A stretch of 64,000 nt of DNA from UBA4781 sp963556045 (lineage in GTDB: Bacteria > Chloroflexota > Anaerolineae > Anaerolineales > Anaerolineaceae), in the NCBI GenBank assembly GCA_963556045.3, contig CAUVYA020000002.1, positions 2,232,001 through 2,296,000 on the forward strand, read 5' to 3'. Both the position numbers and the translations under genes were made by a program. The notes beneath the pieces were generated by a model. That model did no database searches. It was not told where the DNA came from and saw only the letters and a list, made by a program, of their open reading frames with translations. This document shows, one piece after another, positions 26,149 to 35,367 of the stretch (positions are counted from its first letter, which is position 1; every line of letters begins with the position of its first letter).

Positions 26149-26961
26149 TTATCCTAATGCAACATCCAGGATCATCATTACTGTGAAGCCCAGCATGGCA
26201 CCCCAGGTAGGAATATCAGTATTTTCACCCTGCTGCGCTTCTGGTATCAACTCTTCGATCACTACAAAGATCATAGCCCCGGCTGCAAATGCCAGTGCAT
26301 AGGGTAAGAATTGCCGCATTACCAATACAGCCGCTGCCCCCGCAACTGCACCAAGTGGTTCCACGATACCAGAAAGCTGCCCGTACCAGAAACTCTTTGA
26401 ACGCGAAAGACCTTCTCTGCGAAGTGGAGCTGAGATCGCCAATCCTTCGGGGAAGTTTTGTATACCGATACCGATCGCCAGGGCAATGGCACTCGTTAAG
26501 GATGCGCCTTCGATTCCCGCTGCAGCTGCTCCAAACGCCACGCCCACAGCCAGCCCTTCAGGGAAATTGTGCAGTGTAATGGCGAGTACCAGCAATACTG
26601 AGCGGTGCCAGGATGTTTTGATACCTTCAGCATTTTCCGTTTGCATATTAAGGTGCAAGTGGGGCAAGATTTTATCGATCAACCACAGGATCAGACCACC
26701 CAGCAAAAAACCGATTGATGGAGCTAACCATGCATTTTCCCCATTGGCTCCAGCTACTTCAATCGCCGGTGCCAGCAGAGACCAGTAGCTGGCGGCGATC
26801 ATAACACCGGCAGCAAAACCGAGCATTCCATCCAGTAATTTTCGGCTTATCTCTTTTGAAATGAAAACACCTGCAGCGCCGAGTGCGGTCATACCCCATG
26901 TAAAGAGTGTCCCAAATAATGCCTGGATTACAGGGCTGAAATTGCTTAAGAAATTAACCAT
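26149..26961 (-). CDS. ZIP-family metal transporter
   Basis: The 270-residue protein has eight predicted membrane helices. It has the ZIP family metal motifs HNFPEGLAVG in helix 4 and QNFPEGLAIS plus WYGQLSGIVEPLGA in helix 5. A His-rich cytoplasmic segment (ILPHLHLNMQ) lies between helices 3 and 4. It resembles the GufA/ZIP11-like bacterial group, which takes up zinc and related divalent ions. It is the first gene of the ZIP - murJ - TPR cluster, with GGAGG before the ATG. Confidence 0.9.
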   Translation of the reverse strand: MVNFLSNFSPVIQALFGTLFTWGMTALGAAGVFISKEISRKLLDGMLGFAAGVMIAASYWSLLAPAIEVAGANGENAWLAPSIGFLLGGLILWLIDKILPHLHLNMQTENAEGIKTSWHRSVLLVLAITLHNFPEGLAVGVAFGAAAAGIEGASLTSAIALAIGIGIQNFPEGLAISAPLRREGLSRSKSFWYGQLSGIVEPLGAVAGAAAVLVMRQFLPYALAFAAGAMIFVVIEELIPEAQQGENTDIPTWGAMLGFTVMMILDVALG

Positions 26962-27135
26962 ATTTTTTTACCTCCACCTGTCAATCATATTGTATTGTCA
27001 TTATTCTATTTTATGCAATGTTTGCTGCTGTGCAACGAATAAAAAGTTTATAAGATAAGATTAAAAACACATACCATACTGCATGAAGAGAATAAACAAT
27101 GATAAGTGCTATAATCTCGATCAGGAGATTACTGG

Positions 27136-28863
27136 ATGAAGATACTGAACAACCAGCAGGAAAAAACGTTAAAACATGAACGCAATTTTCTGAATGATTT
27201 GCAGTTGGAATTGGTTGAGAATAACGTTGCGAAAGAAGACCTCGATTCCTTAAAACATTCTATTCGCCAGCTTGATGATCTATTTTTGATTGTCATCGTT
27301 GGAGAGTTCAATTCTGGAAAAAGCGCCTTTATCAATGCATTATTGGGACAGCAGTTGTTAAAAGAGGGTGTGACACCGACCACTTCCCAGATCAATATAT
27401 TGCGTTATGGTGAAAAAAATGAAAGCCATCTGATAGAAAAAGATCAGACAATATTATCGTTTCCCGTTGAAATCCTCTCTGAATTGAGCATCGTTGATAC
27501 TCCTGGAACAAATGCGATCATCAGACAGCACGAAGAATTAACAACGCATTTTGTACCCAGGGCAGATCTCATTCTTTTTGTTACATCTGCTGACCGCCCC
27601 TTTACTGAAAGTGAACGCAGCTTTATGCAGAGCATTCGTGATTGGGGAAAAAAAGTTGTCATTATTTTAAATAAGATCGATATTCTTGAAGATGAGGAAG
27701 AACTGACCCAGGTTGTTGATTTCGTACACAAAAATGCGCAAACACTGATGGGCAGAACCCTGGAAATTTTCCCGGTAAGTGCACGCCAGGCTCTGCGAGC
27801 AAAAAATGGCGAAGTGAATTTATGGGAAGACAGTCGTTTCGAAGCTCTAGAAACATATATTCGAAACAGTCTTGATCAGACTGGGCAGGTTCGTCTTAAA
27901 TTCATGAATCCCCTGGGTGTTGCTGCTCATTTGGTTGATAAATATCTGCAATTATCAGAAACACAGCGTCAAACGCTGGAGGAAGATGTTAAGCTGCTGC
28001 AAAATGTGGAACGCCAGCAAGCCATCTACCTGGAAGATATGCACAAGAACTTTAAATTTCGCATGACAGATGTGGAGAAAATATTCTTCGAACTGGAACA
28101 GCGCGGGGATGATTTCTTTGAAGAACGTTTTCGTTTAGCACGGGTGTTTCATCTGCTGAAAAAAGAGCGTATGCAGGAAGATTTCACCAGAGAAGTTATC
28201 GCTGATGTTCCTCAACAGGTGGAGCGCAAGGTTAATGCATTGATTGACTGGTTGGTGGATGCCGATCTTCAACAATGGAAAACGATCACCAATTACCTGA
28301 CTGAACGTGAACGGGAACATAAAAAGCATATCGTTGGCAATGGTATAAATACCGATTTCGTATATGACCGTACACGCTTGCTGAATGCGATTGGAAGAGA
28401 AGCCGAGCATGTGATAAATAGTTATGACAAACATGGCGAAGCAGATCAAATTGCTGAAAATGCGAAAAATGCCGTAACTGCTTCTATGGCAGTTGAAATT
28501 GGCGCAGTTGGTCTTGGAGCGCTTATCACCGTTTTAGCCTCCACGGCAGCCGCCGATGTTACCGGCATCATTACAGCAGGTGTGGTCGCAGCGTTAGGTT
28601 TGTTCATCGTCCCTGCTAAACGGCGCATGGCGAAAAATGAACTGCACGAGAAACTGGCGGCGCTGCGCAGCAAACTGGTAAGCTCATTAACGGATGAATT
28701 TGAGAAAGAGATCAAGCAAAGCCAACAGCATATTGAAGATGCCATATCACCATATACCCGATTTATTCGTGCTGAAACGAGTAATATCGAGAAGATGCAA
28801 ACCGGATTGAATGATGCTCGTGTGTCCATCTATGAATTACAGAATGAAGTGGAAAATTGGTAG
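27136..28863 (+). CDS. Dynamin-like GTPase
   Basis: The 575-residue protein has a dynamin-type GTPase domain: G1 GEFNSGKSAF near residue 57, the G2 threonines in TPTTS near 80, G3 DTPG at 121, and G4 NKID at 179. A long helical region with coiled-coil character follows (about 260-450). A hydrophobic Ala/Gly-rich segment near 455-500 resembles the membrane paddle of bacterial dynamin-like proteins. A final helical section returns to the stalk. Such proteins remodel membranes or help during membrane stress. The single copy here is unlike the paired DynA/DynB genes of some bacteria. TATAAT lies upstream and AGGAG precedes the ATG. Confidence 0.85.
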   Translation: MKILNNQQEKTLKHERNFLNDLQLELVENNVAKEDLDSLKHSIRQLDDLFLIVIVGEFNSGKSAFINALLGQQLLKEGVTPTTSQINILRYGEKNESHLIEKDQTILSFPVEILSELSIVDTPGTNAIIRQHEELTTHFVPRADLILFVTSADRPFTESERSFMQSIRDWGKKVVIILNKIDILEDEEELTQVVDFVHKNAQTLMGRTLEIFPVSARQALRAKNGEVNLWEDSRFEALETYIRNSLDQTGQVRLKFMNPLGVAAHLVDKYLQLSETQRQTLEEDVKLLQNVERQQAIYLEDMHKNFKFRMTDVEKIFFELEQRGDDFFEERFRLARVFHLLKKERMQEDFTREVIADVPQQVERKVNALIDWLVDADLQQWKTITNYLTEREREHKKHIVGNGINTDFVYDRTRLLNAIGREAEHVINSYDKHGEADQIAENAKNAVTASMAVEIGAVGLGALITVLASTAAADVTGIITAGVVAALGLFIVPAKRRMAKNELHEKLAALRSKLVSSLTDEFEKEIKQSQQHIEDAISPYTRFIRAETSNIEKMQTGLNDARVSIYELQNEVENW

Positions 28864-29003
28864 ATGACAGCCATACTGGCAAAATCAGCATTTCTTATGA
28901 TTAGCTGAACGTGAGACCTCACACATAAAAATAAAGCACTATTTATTTTCATAATTCTCTCAAGCTATAATACAAACATATTTCTAAAAAAAGGATGGTA
29001 TCT

Positions 29004-29672
29004 TTGCAAACTGGAACTCTGTATGTTGTTGCTACTCCCATTGGAAACCCGGGGGATATCACTTTTCGTGCAGTCGAAATATTAAAGACTGCCGACCGTA
29101 TCATTTGTGAAGAAAGACGAGTGGGAAGTACCCTTTTAAAACAACTGGATATTCCACAACAAGTTCTTACGGAATTAAATGAACATAACGAAGATTCCCT
29201 GGCGCAGGAACTGGTATTGACATTGGCGCAGGGTGAAGACATTGCCTTGATCTCCGATTGTGGGACTCCGGCATTTGCCGATCCCGGGGCTTTGCTGATC
29301 CAATTCGCTATGGAAGCCGGTATCCGTGTAGTCCCTGTTCCCGGAGCTTCATCCTTAATGACCCTTTTTTCGGCATCACCCCAGAAAGTGGATGAATTCT
29401 ATTTTGTTGGATTTCTACCGAGGAAAGACGATGCACGGCGCCAAAAATTATCGGAATTACGGAAGATACGTGTGCCGATCGTGCTTATGGATACTCCTTA
29501 TCGTCTGGAGAGAACGCTGCAGGATATTCAGAAGACATTTGGAAAAAATCGCATCATTACGATCGGGATGAATTTAACTCTACCTAAGGAAACGATTTTA
29601 CATGATGCAGTGGGCACGATCCTGTCAAAGGTCAGAGGACAAAAAGCAGAATTCATTTTGATCGTTCATTAA
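29004..29672 (+). CDS. rsmI: 16S rRNA 2'-O-methyltransferase RsmI-like
   Basis: This is a tetrapyrrole-methylase-fold SAM-dependent enzyme that methylates the ribose of C1402 in 16S rRNA. The start LYVVATPIGNPGDITFRAVEIL and the central CGTPAFADPGALLI, VPVPGASSLMTL and EFYFVGFLPRK match RsmI, with Pro in place of the usual Leu in GNLGD. At about 222 residues it lacks the C-terminal extension of the approximately 280-residue enzymes. I prefer the TTG at 29004 because AAGGA lies 8 bases before it; an ATG at 28995 has that sequence directly against it. Confidence 0.85.
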   Translation: MQTGTLYVVATPIGNPGDITFRAVEILKTADRIICEERRVGSTLLKQLDIPQQVLTELNEHNEDSLAQELVLTLAQGEDIALISDCGTPAFADPGALLIQFAMEAGIRVVPVPGASSLMTLFSASPQKVDEFYFVGFLPRKDDARRQKLSELRKIRVPIVLMDTPYRLERTLQDIQKTFGKNRIITIGMNLTLPKETILHDAVGTILSKVRGQKAEFILIVH

Positions 29673-29882
29673 AGTATGAAAAAATCGAACGTCACTTTAA
29701 TAACGAATTTCCTGGAAGGTTAATAATCTATTGAATGACTAATAAAAAAAGCCAGGTAGGATGTTATAAAAAATCGCCACGTCAATTGCCCCAAAAGCTA
29801 TCTAAATATGCCCACAAATTTGTAAGCTGAAAAATGCGCGCCTTTTTTGTATACTATGAATAAGGTGCAAAAGGTGGAGTAG

Positions 29883-30407
29883 ATGAAACACGATTCTCGG
29901 GAAGGGCAAAATCCGCGTTCTATCAGAAAGGCAATGCTGCGTAAACGTCTGCCTGAAGGGGAAGTTGGGGTTTACCTGGTTGGCAAGAAATTTTTTCGAA
30001 TAGAACAACAGCCCGGGCGGGATCCAACTTTTGTCAGCAATCGCAAGAACGTTGTTACCAGCTTTATTCTCCCTAAAAATTATGGGAATCTGGGCTATCT
30101 GGCGCATAATAACCTGGCAGGTGCTTATTTTTTTGATCTTGAAATTGGAGATGAGGTGATGGTGCTGCCTGAATTCGGGAACAGCATGCATTACCGCATC
30201 ACGCAAATCTCGAAATATCGTGCGCTGCAACCCCGGAATCCGCGCAGCAGGTTCATCAATATCCAAACTGATCAGCAGTGCAGTGCCGGTGATGTATTCC
30301 GTCAGATCTATACCGGGGCAGAACATATGGTTTTGCAGACCTGTATTGCGAAAGATGATATTCCTGAGTGGGGAAGAATTTTCATCATTGCTGAACCGAT
30401 TCGCTGA
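29883..30407 (+). CDS. Sortase-like transpeptidase without membrane anchor
   Basis: The 174-residue protein has a sortase-type beta-barrel pattern: GYLAHNNLAG with His75, a strand EVMVL, then MVLQTCI with Cys154 and GRIFIIA with Arg165. His, Cys and Arg occur in the order and spacing of the sortase catalytic triad, and LQTC matches the TLxTC motif. Unlike normal sortases it has neither a signal peptide nor a membrane helix; the N-terminal 25 residues are basic. It could stay in the cytoplasm or be delivered otherwise. GGTGGAG precedes the ATG. It is followed by a small membrane protein and a lipoprotein. Confidence 0.65.
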   Translation: MKHDSREGQNPRSIRKAMLRKRLPEGEVGVYLVGKKFFRIEQQPGRDPTFVSNRKNVVTSFILPKNYGNLGYLAHNNLAGAYFFDLEIGDEVMVLPEFGNSMHYRITQISKYRALQPRNPRSRFINIQTDQQCSAGDVFRQIYTGAEHMVLQTCIAKDDIPEWGRIFIIAEPIR

Positions 30408-30477
30408 CGTTTGGTATTTAAATATTCCTGAGAAACCATATCCATGTTTTTTCGTAAACATATTGAAAAGGATGAAA

Positions 30478-30681
30478 ATGAATACGAGAAAACCGGGTTG
30501 TTTATCAGGATTAATGAAGCTCTTCTTTCTGGATCGAATATATGATTGGTCCCAGCGCCGCTTTGGATATAAAAATGGTGGCTGCATGGGCTGTGGTTGC
30601 GGGACGATTCTCTTTCTTATTTTCATCTACTTTATCCTGCAAATCATATTTGGCACAGATTGGCTGCGTATAGGTTTTTAA
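30478..30681 (+). CDS. Small Cys/Gly-rich membrane protein
   Basis: A 67-residue protein starts at ATG 30478 with AAAGGA 5-6 bases upstream and ends 11 bases before the next gene. It has a basic N-terminal half, the segment GGCMGCGCG near residues 34-42, and one membrane helix (about 43-60). The Cys-rich stretch at the helix start might be lipid-modified or bind metal; this is speculation. I do not recognise the family. Position and codon structure between the sortase-like protein and the lipoprotein suggest a common transcript. Confidence 0.5.
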   Translation: MNTRKPGCLSGLMKLFFLDRIYDWSQRRFGYKNGGCMGCGCGTILFLIFIYFILQIIFGTDWLRIGF

Positions 30682-30692
30682 AAGGAGAAATA

Positions 30693-31427
30693 ATGAAGAA
30701 AAGTATATTAATGGGTCTGGTTGTTACATCCGTCTTGCTGGCTGGCTGCACTTTACCTGTGCAGAACACCCGCATTCAGGGTTCGGGGAATCTGGTATCA
30801 GAAGTACGCCAGGTTTCAAATTTCAGCAGGGTTTCTCTTGAAGGAATGGGAGACCTGGAGATTGTAGTGGGAGATACAGAGTCGCTAACGATCGAGGCAG
30901 AAGATAATATTATCGGAAGGATCGAGAGCTACGTGAGTGGTGATACACTCCACATTGGCTTTGAGCGCTTCATCAATGTTATCCCAACCAGTGGAATCAC
31001 TTATACATTAACAGTCAAGAACCTCAATGGCATTGAGATCTCTGGATATGGAGATGTTTATGTCGCTTCTCTGACCACAGATAGCATGGATATTGAAGTG
31101 AGCGGTGGCGGATGGATCGATATAGAAGACCTGTCTGCGGATTCTCTGCAGGTCAGGCTCAGTGGGGCAGGTGATTTTGAACTTGCAGGTATGGTTGATA
31201 GACAGCACATCAATCTAAGCGGTGCAGGAAGCTATAAGGCGCAGGATCTGAAAAGCCGTGTCGCGGAAATTGATATTTCTGGGGCAGGAAGCGCCCAATT
31301 ATGGGTAACAGGAAATCTGGATGTGAATTTGAGTGGTGTTGGCAGCTTGCAGTATTATGGGGATGCAGCTGTTGATCAAAACATCAGCGGAATCGGCAAG
31401 GTGATTTCGCTGGGTGCTCACCAATAG
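30693..31427 (+). CDS. DUF2807 lipoprotein (GIN-type beta-helix)
   Basis: The 244-residue protein starts with a lipoprotein signal ending in VLLAGC (Cys19) and then has a DUF2807 putative adhesin-head domain. This shows as regular repeats of short beta strands such as GSGNLVSEVR, GMGDLEI, ISGYGDVYV, LSGAGDFEL, LSGAGSYKA, ISGAGSAQL and LSGVGSLQY. These repeats predict a right-handed beta-helix on the outer face of the membrane. Function is unknown for the family. The start at 30693 has AAAGGAGAAATA just upstream. Confidence 0.88.
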   Translation: MKKSILMGLVVTSVLLAGCTLPVQNTRIQGSGNLVSEVRQVSNFSRVSLEGMGDLEIVVGDTESLTIEAEDNIIGRIESYVSGDTLHIGFERFINVIPTSGITYTLTVKNLNGIEISGYGDVYVASLTTDSMDIEVSGGGWIDIEDLSADSLQVRLSGAGDFELAGMVDRQHINLSGAGSYKAQDLKSRVAEIDISGAGSAQLWVTGNLDVNLSGVGSLQYYGDAAVDQNISGIGKVISLGAHQ

Positions 31428-31441
31428 TCTGTTTGTTTGAT

Positions 31442-31483
31442 AGAGAGCCAGGTTTGAATGAAATTGGCTCTCTTTCTGTTTTC
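31442..31483. terminator. Bidirectional terminator
   Basis: AGAGAGCCA (31442-31450) and TGGCTCTCT (31465-31473) form a 9-bp stem between convergent genes, followed by TTCTGTTTT on the plus side. Confidence 0.8.
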
Positions 31484-32321
31484 ATGCAGGGTAAGCAACC
31501 AGTCCAATTGCACCGGGTCCAAAATGGGCGGCAAGGGTGATGGATACGTCTGTAAGGATAACCTCCACACAATTGAAGGTTTGCCGCACCTGATCCAGTA
31601 GATTCTCAGCTGCTGTTTGGTCGTGAACATGTGCGATAGCGACCTTAACGGGTTGTTCCCCGAATTTATCTTTCATTCTACTGAGCATAGTACCGATAGC
31701 AGCGGTTCGCGTACGAACTTTAGCAACAGTCTCGATATACCCATTTTGCACCTCGAGTATAGGCTTGATATCGAGTAGCGAAGCCAGGATCGCCTGCAGA
31801 TCTTTAACTCTCCCGCTCAATCGCGCAAATTTCAAAGTGTCCAGTGTAAAAACGAATCCCATAGTTTTTCGAATTTCATTCAACGTCGCGAGGATTTCAT
31901 GGATCGAACACCCCGATCTTTCCATTACACGGGCTTCTTTACAAAGCATACCCATTCCGATAGTACCTGATTCGGAATCAAAGGGATAAATATTGTAGGT
32001 TCCTTTCAATTCTTCAGCTGCCTGTTGTGCGGATAACATGGTGCCTGATAATTTATCTGTGATATGGATCGAGAGGATATCATCACCTGGTTTGGCGATC
32101 CTTTTATATAACTGCTTGAATTGGTAGGGAGTGGGTTGAGATGTGGAAGGAATATTCCCTTCGGTTTCTATAATGCGATAAAACTCGTCATCCTGGATAT
32201 CGATTCCTTGTTGGTACGATTTTCCATCATGGATAATATTGATCGGGATAAGATCAATATTATATTCCTGCAGCCACCCTGGGTTCAGATCTCCAGCGGT
32301 ATCCATCACAATTTTTAGCAT
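31482..32321 (-). CDS. DegV family fatty-acid-binding protein, copy 1
   Basis: The 279-residue protein has a complete DegV fold: MLKIVMDTAGDL at the N-terminus, the ligand loop STSQPTPYQF, and HITDKLSGTMLSAQ. DegV/FakB proteins hold a fatty acid for phosphorylation by FakA, and feed membrane lipid synthesis. No fakA gene is nearby. It is equal in length to the neighbouring DegV gene and aligns without gaps, so the two arose by tandem duplication. The start has GAGGG 8 bases before the ATG. Confidence 0.9.
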   Translation of the reverse strand: MLKIVMDTAGDLNPGWLQEYNIDLIPINIIHDGKSYQQGIDIQDDEFYRIIETEGNIPSTSQPTPYQFKQLYKRIAKPGDDILSIHITDKLSGTMLSAQQAAEELKGTYNIYPFDSESGTIGMGMLCKEARVMERSGCSIHEILATLNEIRKTMGFVFTLDTLKFARLSGRVKDLQAILASLLDIKPILEVQNGYIETVAKVRTRTAAIGTMLSRMKDKFGEQPVKVAIAHVHDQTAAENLLDQVRQTFNCVEVILTDVSITLAAHFGPGAIGLVAYPA

Positions 32322-32468
32322 AGTGCTACCCTCGATGTTGTGAATTTAAAAATAAATAACCCGCCAGTTGAGAATTCGTTATGTGATCTGAAAGCGAATA
32401 ATACGAAAGTATAATGTGTTTGTAGGGTTTAAATTTAAAAAAAGGGTGAATAATCTTGTGGATCAAGA

Positions 32469-32503
32469 AAAAGACCTTCTTCCTGAAGCGAACAAGGTCT
32501 TTT
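32469..32503 (-). terminator. Terminator between the two DegV genes
   Basis: AAAAGACCTT (32469-32478) and AAGGTCTTTT (32494-32503) pair over 10 bp, with an extra CTTC/GAAG mini-stem in the loop. In the minus direction it runs into TTTTTC. It ends copy 2, so the DegV copies are separate transcripts. Confidence 0.75.
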
Positions 32504-32534
32504 GATTGTATTCTTTTGGAAGATTATAGAGAAG

Positions 32535-33374
32535 CTATTCCCGGTAAGCCGCCAGACCAACAGTTCCTGGTCCAAAATGAACGGCTAGAGAAATGGAAAT
32601 CTCTGCGAATGCTACTTCTGCGCAGTTAAAAGTATTTTTAACCTGAGTCAGTAATTCTTCCCCTGTTGGGATATCATGCGCATGGATAACTGCGATTTTC
32701 AAAGGTTCATCACCCATTTTTGCTTTCATGCGATCGATCATTTTCGTGATGGATGCTTTTCGAGATCTGACCTTATCTTTTATTTCAATGATGCCTTCAT
32801 GAAGCTCAATGATCGGCTTGATGTCTAAAATCGATGCCAGTGTAGCCTGCAAACTTTTCACCCGTCCACTCAATTTAGCGAATTTCATCGTTTCCAGCGT
32901 AAAGATCAACTGCATATCATCACGGATAGCACTCAGTCGATCCAGAATTTCTGACATTGTTTTTCCGGCATCACTCATTTCGCGTGCTTCTTTACACATC
33001 ATCCCCATGCAAATCGTACCGGAGGCTGAATCGAAGGGGTGAATGTCATACTCCCCTTTCAGTTCCTCGGCTGCCTGCCGGGCAGATGCCATGGTGCCAG
33101 AGAGTTTATCGGTCACATGGATCGAGAGAATACTATCTCCCGGTTGAGCGATGCGCTTGTAAAAATCAACAAATTGAAAAGGGGTAGGTTGCGATGTGGT
33201 AGGGATTGTTCCATCTTTTTCCACCATCGAATAGAAATCGTCATATTTAAGATCAATTCCCTGCAAATAGGAAACATCATTATGAATGATATTGATGGGG
33301 ATCAAGTCGATGTTGTATTTCTTCTGCCAACCGTTGCAAAGATCGCCTGCTGTATCCATTACAATTTTTAACAT
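32535..33374 (-). CDS. DegV family fatty-acid-binding protein, copy 2
   Basis: This second 279-residue DegV protein shares MLKIVMDTAGDL, YNIDLIPINIIH, TTSQPTPFQF, HVTDKLSGTM and HFGPGTVGLAAY with copy 1. Differences are spread evenly, so both are under selection. Different chain length or saturation of the bound fatty acid would explain two copies, as with FakB1 and FakB2 in staphylococci; that is inference. It lies 55 bases after the AlaX gene on the same strand, with AAAGG before its ATG, and ends at the terminator at 32469-32503. Confidence 0.9.
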   Translation of the reverse strand: MLKIVMDTAGDLCNGWQKKYNIDLIPINIIHNDVSYLQGIDLKYDDFYSMVEKDGTIPTTSQPTPFQFVDFYKRIAQPGDSILSIHVTDKLSGTMASARQAAEELKGEYDIHPFDSASGTICMGMMCKEAREMSDAGKTMSEILDRLSAIRDDMQLIFTLETMKFAKLSGRVKSLQATLASILDIKPIIELHEGIIEIKDKVRSRKASITKMIDRMKAKMGDEPLKIAVIHAHDIPTGEELLTQVKNTFNCAEVAFAEISISLAVHFGPGTVGLAAYRE

Positions 33375-33428
33375 AATTACAACCTTTATTTTTCTACTTA
33401 TATTCTAAACCCTTAAGATCATAATTCG

Positions 33429-34157
33429 TTATGGTGTATTTTCTATGCTGACATAGATGCGTTTGTTGATCTTTCCCTTACTTTTATAATCACTAATGCG
33501 GATGTGCCCGACTTCGCTGGTTTGAGAGACATGGGTGCCGCCATCCGCCTGTAGATCCAGCCCAACGATCTCTACTGTGCGAATTTGTGTGATACCTTCT
33601 GGCAGCAGGTTGATCTTGGTGCGGATGAGATCAGGGATCTGAAAAGCTTCTTCACGCGGTAAGATCTGCACACGAATAGGGTGATTGAGTTGAACCTCCT
33701 TATTGACCGCTTCTTCGATCACTTCAACTAGTTCCCTTGTCATGGATTCAAATTCAAAATCCATACGCGCTTGGAGAGCCTGCATGTCACCACCTGTCAC
33801 GTGTGCTCCATAATCACGAAAGATCACGCCACATAAGGCATGCATGGCAGTGTGAGTGCGCATCAATTGGTGGCGATATTCCCAATCGAGTTCTCCGTGT
33901 ACAGTGCTTCCAATTATCGGCAAAGAGCTATCTGTTTTTAACACATGCCAGTGCTCACCAGAAACCATACGAGCGCGGGTGAAGCCGATATCCGTTCCTT
34001 CTATACTGAGGATGCCCTTATCAAAAGGCTGTCCTCCACCTCCGGGATACAAACAGGTTTTGTTCAATTGAATGGCGTGTATCTCTTCATTAACACCAAC
34101 CACCTGCGCGTCAAATTCCCTGATATAGCTGTCGATTTGATAAAGCAATTCAGTCAT
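33429..34157 (-). CDS. Alanyl-tRNA editing protein AlaX
   Basis: The 242-residue protein is a free-standing editing domain that hydrolyses mischarged Ser-tRNA(Ala) or Gly-tRNA(Ala). It has PGGGGQPFDKG near residue 37, the zinc motif HxxxH in RTHTAMH, and the second motif ADGGTHV. In AlaRS the second motif is usually CGGTHV; here Asp replaces the Cys ligand next to GGTH, leaving the His. Length fits the medium AlaX-M class. Its ATG overlaps the stop of the MFS gene upstream (ATGACTGA), so the two are translationally coupled. Confidence 0.88.
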   Translation of the reverse strand: MTELLYQIDSYIREFDAQVVGVNEEIHAIQLNKTCLYPGGGGQPFDKGILSIEGTDIGFTRARMVSGEHWHVLKTDSSLPIIGSTVHGELDWEYRHQLMRTHTAMHALCGVIFRDYGAHVTGGDMQALQARMDFEFESMTRELVEVIEEAVNKEVQLNHPIRVQILPREEAFQIPDLIRTKINLLPEGITQIRTVEIVGLDLQADGGTHVSQTSEVGHIRISDYKSKGKINKRIYVSIENTP

Positions 34158-35367
34158 GGCTTACCTCACTTAATTCTATTTTTTCATGTTCATCATTCGG
34201 GATCATGAATAGAAAAACAATGCTGAGCAGCGAGATGATCCCGCTGATGAGAAATGATTGAAAGCTGCCAAATCTATCGTACAGCGCTCCGACAACCATG
34301 TTTGACAATGCCCCAATGGTAAAAAAGGATGCCAGATAGGTGCCATTCGCAAACGAGCGGTTTTGAGGTGAGTACTCCTGGATCATAGAAAGGGCAACCG
34401 GTAGATAGATACCCGAGAAAATGCCTGTCAGAAGCAGAGCAGCGATTTGCAGAATGCCGTTCGTGAAGAGAAACGCGAAGAAGAATACGGTAGAGCCGAT
34501 CAATGACACCAGCAGAACCGGTTTTCCCCCGATCTTGTCTTTATAGATCCCTCCAATGATGGTTCCTAAGATCCCGCCTCCCATGATCAAAGAGAGGGCT
34601 GTGCCGGCTAACCACAGGTCAACTCCCTGCTCGGTTAGGTAGGTGGGAATATACACATTTATTGCCGATTGATGCATAGCTCGCGATGCTGCAACAAGGA
34701 TGATGGGGATCAGCATGGGAGCGATGGTTTTAAAGGTGTCTTTAAAACTACCATGCGCCGCTGGAGTATGATTCTTAATAACGTCAATTCGATTTAATCG
34801 AAAATATAAGAATACTGCTGCAAAGGCAGCCAGTATGATAAGAATAGGAGTTTTTTGGAGAGTATAACTATTAATAAACACAATGATGAGAATGGGACCT
34901 ACCGTGAATCCCATTTCTCCCCCTATCATCCATAAACTCAATCCCTTCCCTGAACTGCGTCCGGAGGCTTTCCCGGCGATGGGTGCAGCAACGGCGTGAA
35001 AACATGCTGAACTTAACCCGGCTAATAGCAAGAAGAGGGAAAGAAACGCGGTGTTTGGGGCTGCTCCTACCAGACTCATAAAAGTGGCGGTTATAAATGG
35101 GAGCAGAAATATATATTTCTGTAGATTTACTTTATCTGCCAGCCTGCCCCAGATCGGCTGTGTGATGGATGGCCAGCTAACCAGAGCAGCCAGCATACCC
35201 GCTTCAAATTTGGATAGCGAAAAATTCAAAATAAGTAATGGTAAAAGCGGCGAGAGAATACTGGTGAACACATCGTTGAGAAAATGGGACGATGAAAGCA
35301 TTGCCGCCTGCCACAGTTTACTTTGATCGTTGGTGCTTCGTTTTCTTGTTGCCGGGATCTCACTCAT
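34150..35367 (-). CDS. MFS transporter, fosmidomycin-resistance (Fsr) type
   Basis: The 405-residue protein has 12 helices. It has the Fsr-like start SSSHFLNDVFTSILSPLLPLL and the loop motif WGRLADKVNLQKYI after helix 2. FHAVAAPIAGKASG in the first half is also typical of Fsr transporters, which export fosmidomycin and related compounds. I use ATG 35367, with AAGGA about 9 bases upstream, rather than the longer frame to 35415. The gene overlaps alaX and lies divergently from the attenuated MFS gene at 35838. Confidence 0.85.
   Translation of the reverse strand: MSEIPATRKRSTNDQSKLWQAAMLSSSHFLNDVFTSILSPLLPLLILNFSLSKFEAGMLAALVSWPSITQPIWGRLADKVNLQKYIFLLPFITATFMSLVGAAPNTAFLSLFLLLAGLSSACFHAVAAPIAGKASGRSSGKGLSLWMIGGEMGFTVGPILIIVFINSYTLQKTPILIILAAFAAVFLYFRLNRIDVIKNHTPAAHGSFKDTFKTIAPMLIPIILVAASRAMHQSAINVYIPTYLTEQGVDLWLAGTALSLIMGGGILGTIIGGIYKDKIGGKPVLLVSLIGSTVFFFAFLFTNGILQIAALLLTGIFSGIYLPVALSMIQEYSPQNRSFANGTYLASFFTIGALSNMVVGALYDRFGSFQSFLISGIISLLSIVFLFMIPNDEHEKIELSEVSHD

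Noticed and set aside
29802..30626. 274-codon open frame on the minus strand
   Set aside because: It is antisense to the sortase-like gene and crosses its promoter; the sortase triad and RBS support the plus strand.
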